The notes: a model not told the origin generated them from the letters alone. 64,000 nt of DNA from Sequoia sempervirens (GCA_007258455.2 VDFB02000003.1:40737986-40801985), one strand, 5' to 3'. Counted from the first letter of the stretch, positions 1 through 11,399 are shown. Numbers and translations: made by a program.

Positions 1-29
1 ACTACATAATTAGTACATGGCTGGCAACA

Positions 30-290
30 TTTGAAACAAACCATTGAGTCTCGCATTGACAAAAAATTCTAAACCGTTGATCTTTGTAAATCTAACAGTT
101 AAAGGGTGATTCCATAGGTTTAAGTTCACAAGCCTAGCACTCTGTGCATTTCATTCTAAAATGCAACTACAACTATACATCAAATGTTCATCGAACGGTT
201 GAGTAATTTATGATATAAATAATAAACATGTGTTTTAAAGTTGTTTTAAACTTTAATGTGCTAGGATTGACATCAAGGCCAAGGGGTCGG
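30..290 (+). repeat. Dispersed repeat family, copy 1
   Basis: The stretch shares an ordered series of matching blocks with 11400-11580 and 11835-12015: a 'tctaacagtt' block, a 'cacaa..ctag' block, 'atgcaactac', and a 'catcgaacggt' block. The order and spacing are conserved while the bases have diverged substantially, so this is one old dispersed family rather than chance. No ORF is present. The family is not recognised; a SINE, an LTR fragment or a promoter-bearing fragment are all possible. Confidence 0.6.
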
Positions 291-510
291 TAACTTAACA
301 TTGCAAAGGACTTAATAAAATGAATAATGATATTGGGAACCGAGGGAGAAGGTCAATGAAAAATTAGAAATCAATAAAATTTCAGTAAATCGTAACAAGA
401 GTGACAACTTTTAGTGTTTATAATGTTTTTTGTCAATTTGACGGCAACTTTCTTTTTTCATTTGTATTGCTTTATGTTTTACTTTTAAATATGCATGCAA
501 TTATTTATTT
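291..510. other. AT-rich spacer
   Basis: Low-complexity AT-rich DNA between the dispersed repeat and the LINE-like 3' end. I see no coding or structural signal. Confidence 0.6.
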
Positions 511-511
511 T

Positions 512-1250
512 TTATTTTCTAGTTAAATCACTACTAAGGGGCATCGCCCTGTATTTCTTCAAAACAAGAGATTACATGAGTTTTTGTCATCAAAATGCTT
601 CCTTACTGACCTTCTATGACAAAATGGTCATCACCATATCACCTTTTCCTAACTAGTATATTGTATATTCACATTTTTCTTTACAAAATGGCCTGGTTTG
701 AGACACAAGCATTACCATCTACTCCGAGACTAACTTCTATTTTTTGTATACTAGACCCTGTTACTATTCCTATTACAGTTTTTAACTATAGCATACTCGA
801 GACTAGACCAAACAAGGATTATTCATTCTTCATCGTCATCTAACTCAGTTCGCTTCATGTAGGCAATGTAGTCTATGAGTAATATGCATTCGACTCCACA
901 ATTTTGGTGGGTCGGGCCTTTTTCCTTCTCCTCAGGGTCTCTGGGGTTGTTCTTGCACCATTCCTCACTAGTGCTAAAATCCCAATCATTGTCGTCCCCA
1001 ACCACAATCTCCTTTGCAAGCCCTTCATCTTCCACATACCTCATTGCCTAGCCTCGTGGACGGTTGGTTACTAGTTTGGTAGCTCTAAGCAGGAAGAAAA
1101 TGCTCCTCTCACACTCATTCCACAACATCTCAAAACCCTCTGGGTCAATGGTTTGAACCAAAGGGAATTTCATCACCTCCCTTTCGCACATGTGCATCAT
1201 GTAATAATTTTTTGGCATTGGAATTTGATGCAGGAGCACCATTAAAGAAG
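512..1250 (-). mobile_element. Probable 3' fragment of a LINE (minus strand)
   Basis: Read on the minus strand, the low-coordinate end finishes with a short motif (about 519-556: GATGCCCC..TTAG..ATTTA.CTAG) followed by an A-rich run. The same motif plus A-rich run ends the second LINE remnant at about 16265-16312, so both look like 3' ends of the same LINE family. The broken ORF at 823-1242 lies just upstream in the LINE sense. No reverse transcriptase motif is visible here, so the assignment rests on the shared terminal motif only. Confidence 0.45.
823..1242 (-). pseudogene. Broken unrecognised ORF, acidic C-terminus
   Basis: Two minus-strand ORFs (1242-1048 and 1044-823) lie in the same frame and are separated by one stop codon, giving about 139 residues if read as one. 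The first half contains a Cys/Glu-rich segment around WNECERSIFFLL. The second half is acidic and ends in a run of Asp and Glu. I do not recognise the family. Its place directly upstream of a LINE-like 3' end suggests it is transposon-derived, but a captured host fragment is equally possible. The single stop and the absence of any continuing upstream ORF argue that it is not an active gene. Confidence 0.35.
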
Positions 1251-1515
1251 TTTTTTACATTTAAGGTTTTGAGATATAGACTTTATAATTTAGGATTTTT
1301 CTTATTGGAATAAGGTCTTAGAGACCATTTTAGAGTAATAGGTCATTTTGATGGTATTAGGCATTTAAGGGGGGTTATTATGTTGACATTTGCAAAAATT
1401 GTATTTTTGGCAAAGTTGTCAAAACATAAAGTTTCAAAATTACCTTGTATGGAATATGAATGGTCATAGAATTCAAAGGGAAGTTAAGAGGAGTTAGAAC
1501 GGTTGTGTGGGTATG

Positions 1516-2291
1516 TGCAAGATCGTGATGGGCCAAAAAGTGGCGATATGATGGGTATGTGGATAACGACATTTTTTTTACCCAAAATTGATGAAACGAA
1601 AAGGGTTTTTAAATGAGATTCTCAGCTTTCCACCAATATAAATTATGCTTTACTTTGAATTTAATAAATTATTATTATTCATTTTCTATTTGAATTATGA
1701 CTAAAGTCCTAATTGATAAGCTGATTGAAAAACATCTATAGGTTTCAAATGGTATCACATTTTTTGAATCCAAAAAATGTGTCACATTCTATGCTTCACA
1801 TACTATAGGATTAAAAATAATAAAATTGAATTTCATGAAGTTTTGACCAAGTTAAGGTGGTCAGATGTACGAGTTTTTATATTTTTTAAAAGTTGTAATA
1901 AAAAATTCATAATTAATTATTTGCATGGAAAAAATTACAAAAAAATATGCATCACATTGAGACATGAGTCCTCTACTTACATCTAAAATCTTAGAAAAAA
2001 AATATTATCATTTTTTTGTGGTTAGGGTGGTCAGACAAACACCTACTTCTTATTTTTTCCCTAAAATTTAAGTACTACTGCATTGAAATTTCAAATTTTC
2101 ACCAAATAGATTTTTTTTTAAAATAAACCTAGTATTTTAGAAACTACATTTAATTTTCTACAAATTCTATTCTTACATATTTTTGAAATAATATAGATAA
2201 CTTATTCAAATTTTTACGTTAAGTTGCCTAACTTTGATTTTTCTCAATTTTTTGCCATTTAAGGGCCTGTTTTTTCCATGATGATCCTGCA
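1516..2291. mobile_element. TIR element copy 1 (about 0.78 kb, non-autonomous)
   Basis: The ends are imperfect inverted repeats: the left end reads TGCAAGATCGTGATGG and the right end, reverse complemented, reads TGCAGGATCATCATGG. The similarity extends outward over a further TGGGTATG at both sides. The interior aligns in inverted orientation with 24047-24834, including the 'gcattgaaatttcaaatttt' block and the 'aacgaaaagggttt' block. No transposase ORF is present; the short ORF at 1777-1986 looks incidental. No convincing target-site duplication was found, so the superfamily is open. Confidence 0.7.
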
Positions 2292-2300
2292 CATACCCAT

Positions 2301-3335
2301 GTTTTCGAGGGAATTGTATTTAAAAGCCTTGTAGAACTCAAATGAAGGTGGTTGAAACATTTTCTTTGTTTGGAGCATACAATAAAGTTCAGATTTCATC
2401 GATTTCTTGTATTTTTTTGTCATAACAGTAGGTTGTACGACCTATACAACAAGTAGTTGTTTTAAAATTGTTGTGATATGGATAGTAGGTTGAGTCTCCT
2501 TCCATTTGAATCTAATTTTAGGCTTTTATATTGAGTTTTTTTCATTTAATCACCAAATCTCTCTAACCGGCCTGAACAGGGCACTTGTGGTTTTGAAGGA
2601 CTAAAACATATTTTAAGCCATCCCACCTTTCTGTATGACCTATTACTTGGTGGGATGAATCTAACTTATTAGGGAAAGGTGTTATAATGGTAATTTTGTG
2701 TAGGGGAGGTCTAGAATGGAGTTGGGCATGAAGCCTCAGGAGTAAATGAAAGTTTTCTAAGTGAAATATGGTGGTTTTGATGAGTCAAACTGTGATTTTG
2801 TATCTAGGGCAGCATTATTTTATGTTTGATTAAGTTTAAGAAATCCATTTTGAACTTTTTTGAAGAAGTTTTGTGTTTTTGGTAGGTTGGGAAGTGGCAT
2901 TTTCATTAAGACCTAGGGTTTCTATGCATTGATAAAGGGTTTCATGGTTTGTCCCTTGGATGATTGAATTTATGAGATTTGATTGATAATTCTTAGGTTA
3001 TGACACATTTGAATTTCTGCCCCAAGATTTGATAGAGTTTGGATAAGTCTAGTGAGTGGTTGCTTTGGAAAAGTGGGCTAATTTGAACCCTAAAAGATGA
3101 AAAATCCCTATTTTGAACAAATTGTGACAAGGCAATCTTTGGTGATTGATTGATATGCTGTCAAGAATTGTAATGGGTCCTTGAAGTGAGTTTTCTTGTG
3201 GTCTCAAAGAGAGTTTTAGTGGTTTTATACTTGATTGATTGGTTTATCAGTGCTACAAGGAGACATAGTTGAATTGATGAAAAGTTGAGATTATTATGAG
3301 ATGATGATTTGACACTTGTTGTTGTAGATTGGAAT
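2301..3335. other. Non-coding interval
   Basis: About 1 kb of moderately AT-rich sequence with no ORF of note, no tandem repeat and no recognised element end. It may include the 3' untranslated part of the LINE that begins just beyond it. Confidence 0.5.
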
Positions 3336-3362
3336 TGTGTTTGGTGTGGTGCAAGCCTCCCC

Positions 3363-4140
3363 CTATTGCATCATAATTTTCTTGTTCTCATCCACATTGT
3401 CTAGGGCCGTGTCAATGTCTCCCAGCCACACATGGACGAACACCATATGTGTCAGCTTCTTCCCCACTTCCTTCAAAATGTCCATGTGTAGGAGAACAAC
3501 CAGGAACATGGCTAGTATTTCTGTATTTGACCTAAATATATGGTAAGCCCTCAAGAATTCTGGGCCCACAACCTTCTTGGTTCCCCAAAGGACCAGTGGG
3601 TGCAAAGATGCTAGCAACCCCTACAACCTTTTATCTGACACTTCACCTGTGAAAGATTGTTGTTGCTTCGTCGTGTTCAAAAATAGTGGAGTCTCCATTG
3701 GGGAAGCTTCCACCACCACAACACCTTTCTAAAATGTTTGGCTTAAGCCAATTCTTCCACTCACTATCACTCTCTGATTTTGGGATTACACTATTTGCGT
3801 TTGAAAGCAACTTCACAAGCTGAGGCCTTTTAACACCAAAGGCCTTACTTCCTCATAATTAGCTTTTTCTGAGATCGTGCCCTTTGGAGCATGTTTTCTT
3901 TCCACCACCCTGTTGGTGGTACGCAAGTAGAATTAATGCATGGTATTGTGATATCTTCTAGTCCTTTCTTTTTCCTTGGGAGTAGTTCGTTTAACTTGCT
4001 CTTTGCCTTCTATTGATGATTCTTGTCTTGTCAAACCAATTCACCCATATTTTGTCCTTATTTCCATGTGTGTTTCTTTCACCGCTAGTTGGTGAGGATA
4101 TTCTAATACTTAATCTCTGACTTCAGCTTTATTCTGGCCT
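3363..4140 (-). pseudogene. LINE 3' tail with residual ORF
   Basis: Downstream of RNase H in the LINE sense there is a residual 84-residue ORF (3617-3363) preceded by a Ser/Thr/Gln-rich stretch and several stops. It has no recognised domain. Continuity and the absence of any new element boundary make a LINE tail the simplest reading, but an older underlying sequence or a captured fragment cannot be excluded. Confidence 0.3.
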
Positions 4141-4714
4141 CCACCTCTGTGGCACTTTCTAATTCCTTTTTTTCCAACTCATCCATCTTGTAATTTCCTT
4201 CTCGGTATATGTGGCTAATTTGGAAGGAATCGAACATGTTTTCCAATTGTTTGATGCTCTATAACAAGTGATTGAGTTTCCAATTTGGAGTGATGCCTCT
4301 TCGGATGGCATTGAATATGATAAGTGAATCCCATTCCAAGTGCACTTGTTTCACTCCCAAGCCTAGACCCAGTTGCAAGCCAATGGTCGTTTCCCTCAAA
4401 TCTACTTCATTGTTCGAGAATATTCCTAGTGGCATGGATTTTTCTACTAGGGTCCTACCCTGAGCATCCCTTGCTATGCAACCATCTCTGCCTGGCCCTG
4501 GATTCCTGCGAGCAGCTCCATCAAAATTTATTTTGGTCCACCTTTTTGTGGTGCCTTCCATGATGTTTATGCTCTCTTTATCTTTGCTGACTGTAGTTTT
4601 ACATTTCCATTCAGTAGTGGAGGCTTTAGACCGATAATTTTTTGTTAGAAAATCATCCCAGTTTGTGAATATTTTATGTTTACTTTCTTTGCACTGGGCA
4701 TCTTCATTGACCAA
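4140..4714 (-). pseudogene. LINE RNase H domain
   Basis: The 151-residue ORF carries the start of a plant-type RNase HI fold: KINFDGAARRNPGPG (first catalytic Asp in FDGA), then a conserved N-N-E-V-D-L-R-E segment supplying the Glu, and LEWDSL supplying the next Asp. After the stop at 4259 the same frame continues with HIYREGN..MDE, matching the end of the domain. RNase H degrades the RNA strand of the RNA:DNA hybrid during retrotransposition. Its position C-terminal to the reverse transcriptase fits the LINE layout. The nonsense codon between the third and fourth catalytic parts makes this copy non-functional. Confidence 0.85.
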
Positions 4715-4939
4715 CTCTACTATAGCTCTTTAAATTTTATCCTAGAGCTTATCTTTGTTCATCTCTTTCCCTTGGAAAATCCTCTTGTTCTATCCTTCCA
4801 TATTTCCCATATCACAATGGATGGGGTTATTTGCTATATACCCCCAAAAACTGATTTTTTGCCACCTTGGGGCCACATTTTGAACCAAGATGAGAGATCT
4901 ATTGGCATGGGGCATTGTAGGTTTAGCTTATCTCTAACT

Positions 4940-5542
4940 TTGTTCCAAAAATCATTTGCATATGGACATGTCAGGAGAAGATGATCTACGTACTATTCAT
5001 TTTCTTTACACAATGAACATCTTCCCGGGCCTTGAACACCAAAAGTAGCTAACCTATCCTCCATGAGGATTCTTTTTTTGTATTGCCAACCAAGAAAAAA
5101 CTCCTACCTTGGGGAGGAATTTCTTTCCCCATATCAACTTGCATGGCTAGTCTTATCACATGGCCATCTCTTGAATCTTGCATCTGAATTTCACTTTGTA
5201 TGTGCCTATAGACAACCCACACCATCGACTGATTGTATCCTTGTCATTTCTTGGGACAAAATACATGTCTTTCAAGAGTTTTTCTAAAGCTTCTTTCTAT
5301 GCTTGAGGTGCATTGAGGGTTTGAAGATCGTTCCAGCTCCAGCTGAAGGATCCCTAATTGGCATTCCTCCTACCATAATTAGCAACCTTGCTCCCCCAAA
5401 GCCTTGTCATCTCTTCTTTAATTTCTTCCAATCTCGAAGTGTTGCTAATGGGTGGTTTCCCACACCATGAATATTCTAGAAGGATGCACTGTATCCATCT
5501 TTTATTTCCCAAGTTACATGGTTTGATATTATATCCCTGCAT
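4940..5542 (-). pseudogene. LINE ORF2 connection and zinc-finger (zf-RVT-like) region
   Basis: In the same frame as the reverse transcriptase, the 62-residue ORF at 5542-5354 belongs to the connection segment. Downstream there is a stretch with the pattern IWGKKFLPKVGVFSW followed by a Cys and a basic segment, the hallmark of the zf-RVT region found after the polymerase in plant LINEs. The expected Cys-Cys-His-Cys set is only partly visible because of several stops (for instance around 5000-5040). The region probably contacts template RNA. It is degenerate. Confidence 0.6.
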
Positions 5543-5929
5543 TCGAAAATCAAATTCCAGATTGTTGACCCTCTTAGAGGGTTTATTGTAGTAAGAATTA
5601 TGGCTAGTTCATCTAAGTCTAGATACTTTCTTCTCACCTTTTTTGTGAAGGTCCCAAACCAATTTGGCCCCCATGGCTTGATTCATTAACGATAATTGCT
5701 TGATCCCTACCCCACAAACCTCCTTGGATGTGCACACATTGTCCTAGGCCAGAAGAAGGAATTTTTTTTGATCCCCTATTCCCCTCCAAAAGAACTTCCT
5801 AAGAATTTGAATTAGGGATTCTTCCACTACTTTGGGTATCCTTAAACATGACATTGAATACACCGGTATGGTTGACAAAACTGATTTGACCATTCATAGT
5901 CTTCACGTCGATGATAGACACTTGCCTTT

Positions 5930-7111
5930 CTAGGTTCCCAATTTTTTCTTGCAACTATTTACCAGGTTCTCCCAATAGCACTTCTTGTTTATACCTGCAA
6001 ATAGGGGCATCCCCAATAAATTCCCTAGAAGTGTTGCCACTTTTAGATTCAGGATTTTGGCTAAGTCCTTTTGCAAGCTTGGTTGAGTATTGATAAAAAA
6101 GACCTCTAACTTTCCCCAGTTGATGCTTTTCCTAGATGCACTATAGTAGTCATCTAAAAATATTTTAATCACTCTTGCTCCCCTTTTGCTGACCTCTCCC
6201 ATCAGAATTGTGTCACCTACAAACTGTAGATGTATTATGGGTTCTATGCCATTGGCCACATGAACTCCTATCCATTTCCTTTCACGTCTTAGTTTTTGTA
6301 TCCCTCTCCCCAGCACCTCTACCAAAATTATGAACAAGAATGGGGAGAGGGGATCACCTTGTCTTAACCCTCTTATGGAGGAGAAGAAACCATGTGCAGA
6401 CCCATTCACCAATACCGAGAATTTAGCTATGGAGATGTAGATTTTAACCTAATTGATCCACTTCTCTTCAAATCTGAATTTCCTCAATACCTCCAGGAGA
6501 AATTGTCTATCTACCATGTCATAGGCTTTGAGGATGTCCAATTTCAACACCATGCAGACATCTTTATTCTTTCTGGCTGAGTGTATGGTTTCATGAGCAA
6601 TGATTATTCCTTCCACTATTGACCTTCCTGGAGCAAAGCCACTATGTTCTTTTGATATGACCTCATTCAGAACTTCCTTGAGTTTGTTTGCTATTATTTT
6701 TGTGACCACTTTGTACACCGTATTTGATAGAGTGATTGGTCTAAAATCACTAATTTTCTGTGGGTCTTTTTTCTTGGGAATTAGAGCCAAAAATGTGTGA
6801 TTTACTTCCCCCAGCATTGTCATTTTTCTTCTTAATTCCTCCACTGGCACCCATAGATCTTTCCCAACTACATCTCAAAACTTTTGGAAGAAGCCTGCTA
6901 GGAAACCATCTGGGCTTGGGGCCTTGTCTGGATTCATTTGAAAGACTTCTTCCCTAACTTCCTCCAAGGAAATCTTTTGATACAAGCACCTATTTTGATC
7001 TTCTTTTATAATTGAGGGTATTGAACTTAACAAATTATCCCTTGCTGCCCTATTTTCCTGGCTTTCTTTGTTCAGAATCTCTTCAAAGAATCTGATAGCC
7101 TCCATATTCAC
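5930..7111 (-). pseudogene. LINE reverse transcriptase (ORF2 core)
   Basis: Three minus-strand ORFs in one frame (7111-6875, 6850-6449, 6412-5930) cover the polymerase, broken by stops near 6872 and at 6449-6451. Visible motifs in order are: a PDGF-like segment (APSPDGFLAGFFQKF), LIPKK..P..ISDFRPI, SGFAPGRSI, LKLDILKAYDMVD (first catalytic Asp kept), and GLRQGDPLSPFLFI. The active-site box reads FVGDT where the family has F-x-D-D, so one catalytic Asp is Gly in this copy. The enzyme would have performed target-primed reverse transcription of the LINE RNA. The nonsense codons and the altered box both mark it as dead. Confidence 0.92.
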
Positions 7112-7396
7112 CTCCTCAATAGATTGTGTTGCTTCCCCATTGGACTTCTTGATTTTTGCAATCCTATTCCTACTTCGATTGGAAATTTTTGTTTTCTAGA
7201 AGTACTTGGTGTTCCTATCTCCTTCTTTCAACCATGTTTCCCTAGACTTTTGTTGCTAGTAGCATTCTTCCCTCTTCAGAATTTCTTCCAGTTCTTCTTT
7301 CAAACATTTCTCAATCTCAAATTCCTCTACATCCATTCGTTTCTCTATTATGTGCTCATTCAGGGATCTGATCTCATGCTCTAGTCTCGTTTTCTT

Positions 7397-8306
7397 CTAG
7401 AAAACATTCTTGAAGTGTGTTTTATTCCATTCTTTGAGCTTGTTCTTGATATATCCTAGATTTTTGCTTATTTTGAAAAGTTCTGATTTATCTCCAAACC
7501 TGATCTCATTCCACCAACTCTCAATTAGCTCTAGCAGGTGTTCATCTTTCAGCCACATATTTTCAAATTTGCAAGGGCTTCCTTTAGGGGGGTCCTCTTG
7601 TCCAAATTTCAGTAAGACAGGAAAATGGTATGACATTGTAAAGGGTAGGATTTGGGCTTCTTGAGAGGCTGCTGCCTCTCCCCAGTCTCCCTAGAGTAAG
7701 AATCTATCCAATCTTTCTACTATGTTGGTGAAATCCTTCCTTCTATTAGACCATGTAAATGTTCCATTTTTGGTCTACAAATCCTTTAGAAAATTTCTAT
7801 CTACAAATTCCTAGAAATCTCTCTGAATGGCTATTGTTCTTCCTAGGCCTCCTTGTTTCTCCTCATTATTTAAGGTTGCATTAAAATCTCTTGCTACTAT
7901 TGCTTTATCATCTCTCCTTTTTTTCTAATTCACTTAATATTTTGTCCTACACTTGTCCTTTTACCACTGTGGCTATTGGCCCATATACATTGATGTTGAA
8001 GAAGCTTTCATGTTTCTCTAGATCTTTGAACTTTATCAACTACCAATTGTCTTCTTCTTTCTCAATTTCCCCATCTACTTTTAGAGGCTTCCATAGTACT
8101 CCCAAGCCACCAGACACTCATGTAGCTTCCTTGAATTGGATTTTCCACTGTCTCCAATTGCTCAGTCTCCTCTTTCCTTCCTCCTTGGTCCATTTTGATT
8201 TTTGGATTAACAATATATCTGCCTTTGATTGGTCAGTTTGGTGCTTGACCATGCACCATTTGTCAGGGGAATTAATTCCCCTGACATTCCATGTTATGAT
8301 CCTCAT
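7397..8306 (-). pseudogene. LINE endonuclease domain (ORF2 N-terminus)
   Basis: The domain starts with MRIITWNVRGIN, the conserved N-terminal strand of apurinic-type endonucleases, and continues through a Leu-Leu-Ile-Gln segment where the usual catalytic Glu position appears as Lys. After a frameshift near 7905 the frame of the polymerase is used: a DFNA motif, TWSNRR, ERLDRFL and a terminal YHFPV (family S-D-H). At least three stops lie inside (7811-7813, 7775-7777, 7691-7693); the last two sit where family members have Gln, so CAG to TAG is likely. The endonuclease nicks target DNA to prime reverse transcription. The ORF at 7636-7397 is the C-terminal end of the domain and the linker to the polymerase. 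Confidence 0.85.
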
Positions 8307-8309
8307 TCT

Positions 8310-10207
8310 TCCCTGGGAAGGAGGCTATCCTTCCCAACAACCATTTTTTTCTGTCCAGAGGCATTGCCTGTAATTATCAACTTGGCTTTGTTTGTTTTCC
8401 TACCCCTTTTAGATTTCTTCTTAATGTTTTGTGCATTTATCTTTGATTTTGATTGTTCAAGCTGCCTCTCCTCAAACAGCTCTCCCTCCTCTTCCTTCTC
8501 CCAGGTTTCACCTTCTTTGTCTAATAATTGATCATTCTCCTCTTCCTCAAACTATAAGAAGTCACCTTCTTCCTCCTGTAGTTCTTATTCATTGTTTGCT
8601 TTGGTATTCTGCATATCCTTTCCAGACTCCTCTCCTGCTTACAAGGGTTCCCATTCTACCCTTTCTCCTTCCTTAGTCAATTCCCAAAGTTGGGCATTGA
8701 TGTCCTTCTAGAGTTCTTGTGAATCATCCAGAAGAGTGTTGAGGGCTTTTTCTACCTGAGAGTTTCTCGTCCCCTGCTTTTCCTTTTCTGGAAGGGGAGT
8801 TTTACTACAATCCTAAGAGACTTCTCTGGGTTTCTTTCTCTCAAGATCAGTTCTACCATCCTTGGTTGCATCTTCTGTGGTCTGGGTTGCCTCTCCCTAA
8901 GATATTCCATCCCCTGATTCTTCTAGATCTTTTTCATTTGCATTGGTGTCCTTTCCCCTAGATGAAGTGCCTTCTTGGAATGATTATCTAAAGAGGCACT
9001 CTTTGGTTTCTAATCCTTCCCATACCTCTATCTCTTGTTGCTAGCTTCCATACTTTATCACTATTTCTATGTTCTTGTATATTCCAACCCCTTCATCTAT
9101 TTCTACTAGTATGCAGGCTTCAACACCAAATTTTCCATTTATGAAGTCCTCATCAACCCCTAAACACACCCCTAGGGAATCACCCAATCTCACCATAGCC
9201 TCCACATTCTGTAATTCTGATGGCATGCCACCAATTTGATCCAAGTAGGGATTTGATTCATTTTATAGTTCCAGGGACCAAAGCTTGATCTCCAATTTAG
9301 ATAGTGAAAACTTAGACCATTCAAAAATAGTGGTTTCCCTTCTACAATTTTCAACTTTAATTGTTGATCTATACATTCTATGAGAAAGAAAGAGTTTGGT
9401 AGCTTGTAGATGCTTACCTGATATTTGTACTTGTTTCTCCACCATGCTTTAATCTCCTCCCCAGGGCATCTTAGGCCAGTCCACTTGGAAAATAGAGCTT
9501 TTTCCATCAGTCTAGTCACTCTTGGTTCAATCATTTCTGAAGGAATTTGGTACAGTTTACTTCCTCGTGATCACAAATAGTCGCCTTTGCTCACTTTGCT
9601 TTGAAACTTCCTTCTTTATGCTTTCCTTCTAAACAACTCTTGATCTCTTTGGTTTATTCTTCTTCCAAACTCAAATTCTTCTCCCATTTGAAAGCTCATT
9701 TTTCCTTCATTCATTGGCTTAGGGTTTCCCGATCCTTTGACTCTCCAGAATTCACTGGTGTGTTTCTGAGTGCCACTGCCCTTGTGGCACCAGCTAGGAT
9801 CCAACGGTTTCCCATGGTGACCATTTTCCCAGAACCACCCATGCCTTGGCTCACATGTACTCCATCTTTGCTTGTTCCTCCGGTGCACTATTGCATTCTT
9901 CCCTTGTTTAGGAGCCCTCTTCTCACCTTCCTTGAGCTAACCTTTTCTTTGGTTGTCATCCTGATTCTCCAGGTTTCCATTCTGGCAATAGTGTGGGTGA
10001 CACTTGTCCACCTAGGCTCCATTTTTTAACACCCACTGTGGGATGTGATCCGCCCTCTTTTGGTTTCCATCTTTGTTTTCCTTCTTCCCTGGTAAGCCAT
10101 CCTCCACCATGTCGCCCCATCGGCTTCTTTTCTCCTCTGCATTTTTTCACTCCTATTTGCCAACTTGCACCATTTTTTATATTATAATATATATAATCTG
10201 CAAGCAA
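8310..10207 (-). pseudogene. LINE ORF1 (DUF4283 nucleic-acid-binding protein), broken
   Basis: Several minus-strand ORFs (10207-9956, 9888-9616, 9534-9190, 9244-9041) together make the ORF1 protein of a plant LINE. The N-terminal part is basic and polar. The ORF at 9534-9190 contains the aromatic-rich DUF4283 core (FLIECIDQQ, FLNGLSFHYLNW) and the overlapping frame at 9244-9041 carries its end (LGVCLGVDEDF, ACILVEIDE), so a frameshift lies near 9240. From about 9000 to 8320 the sequence encodes an acidic then Lys-rich linker leading into the endonuclease. The protein coats LINE RNA. No zinc knuckle is preserved. Confidence 0.72.
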
Positions 10208-10210
10208 TTA

Positions 10211-10700
10211 TTTCATAAATAGATAATACTTAATTTCTTAAGGGAAAAAAAATTGATTTGAATAGATTCATACACATTGAACTTAGAAAATAACCCTTTA
10301 CTATAAATGAATAACAAAGAGTAACACAACACAACCATTTATTTTATTACAACTAAATTACAATGTCACATTATTACATATCTTTTGAAAGATGAGTAGT
10401 TGTAGAGCAAGCAAGATCATGTTTTGTATAAATAACATATGTCGCTTTACATAGACACAATTTATTCCAAGTTGTTGCTATGACAATGGATTACAAATTG
10501 ATTCCAATTTCCAAGCTATTGCTGGTGACAACATAATACAAATGTGACACTAAAAATAAATGCATGATTCCAAAGCTTCTACTGGTGACAACGTAATACA
10601 AATGTGGCTCTGAAAATAGACGCAAGGGACTTGCCTAGCCAACAATGCTAGGGAAATGGGAGTTGTGAAGATACAAAATGTACTTATCCCCTTTGAGAAC
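10211..10700. other. Non-coding interval with a short tandem duplication
   Basis: AT-rich sequence 5' of the LINE. Near 10495-10615 a unit of about 68 bp containing 'ctggtgacaac' and 'aatacaaatgtg' occurs twice in tandem with modest divergence. No coding signal is seen. Confidence 0.5.
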
Positions 10701-10744
10701 CAAAATCATGTAAAAGATGAGGGGTAGTAAAATTTCTCCCATCT

Positions 10745-10905
10745 TCTACCTGCAACCTCCATGCATCAGGATAGCACTTATCTCCATCAGAGCTCCTAAT
10801 CCTGGTTCAAAACCTGTATGAGAAGTCAGGTCAACCAAATCAACTTCTTTCCAATTCCACCCATTTTGAACTTGAAGGAAATTGGTCTTTTTCTCTATAA
10901 CTACA
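10745..10905 (-). pseudogene. Possible orphan exon of an unrecognised gene
   Basis: The minus strand has an open stretch encoding about 53 residues with a composition unlike the neighbouring transposons: NFLQVQNGWNWKEVDL, then a segment containing FEPGLGALMEI and ending MHGGC. It is bounded on the 5' side by a pyrimidine-rich tract ending in CTCTAG (a plausible acceptor) and on the 3' side by TTGCAG|GTAGAAG (a plausible donor). Reading through the donor meets a stop within one codon, as expected for an intron. I do not recognise the family and found no second exon nearby, so this could be a captured exon or an accident. Confidence 0.3.
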
Positions 10906-11395
10906 TAACTAGAGGCAGGAGAATTTAGAGTATCCCCAATAATACCACATCATCTTCTTCTCAAATCCTTATTAACCCTAAAAAATGAAAACCCTTAATA
11001 CTTATGACACTATCCACTATCACTATCCCTATTTATGGGCCACCAATTCTGCTACTAGCCTGATTCGTGCAAACCAAAAAACCAACTTAATCAATTCGTG
11101 TAACTTAAGACTTACATGTACAATTAAAATGTTTAATTTGATTGGCATCTAGCTACATGCAAAATGTGCCTCAAGCTGACAAGTTGTCAAAATTTCTAGA
11201 CTTTAGTACCACTCAAACAATATGAAATCATTACAAATCTTGTTTCATTAAAGCTATGAGTTATCCAATGAATCACTTCAGATGTTCATATGGCATTAAT
11301 TGTTGCCTGTAGTACGGCTACCATATTTTCTTCAAAAAGATTGAGAATTTCAATTAAATGAAATGTAGTACGTCGAGGAATTGAAAAGAGAGAAT
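10906..11395. other. Non-coding interval
   Basis: No ORF, tandem repeat or element boundary recognised. Confidence 0.5.
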
Positions 11396-11399
11396 GAGT

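Larger units (their letters stand above)
3340..10210 (-). mobile_element. Near full-length plant L1-type LINE, degenerate
   Basis: Read on the minus strand the order is ORF1 with a DUF4283-like region (10.2-8.3 kb), apurinic-type endonuclease (8.3-7.6 kb), reverse transcriptase (7.1-5.9 kb), a connection and zinc-finger region (about 5.3-4.9 kb) and RNase H (4.7-4.1 kb). This is the layout of plant L1 LINEs with a C-terminal RNase H. The ORF2 frame from 7636 down to 4259 is kept in one register and is interrupted by stop codons rather than by many indels, so the copy is inactive but not very old. One frameshift is visible near 7905 inside the endonuclease. The 3' end is uncertain: homology to RNase H fades near 4140 and the tail to about 3340 is assigned only by continuity. 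No target duplication was identified. Confidence 0.85.

Noticed and set aside
1777..1986. 69-residue ORF in the first TIR element considered as a transposase fragment
   Set aside because: It is not maintained in the second copy of the element and has no DDE or zinc-finger features.
8229..8676. Plus-strand Ser/Pro/Leu-rich ORFs opposite the LINE
   Set aside because: They are antisense to the LINE ORF1-ORF2 linker, whose acidic Glu/Lys codons become Ser/Leu/Phe on the other strand.
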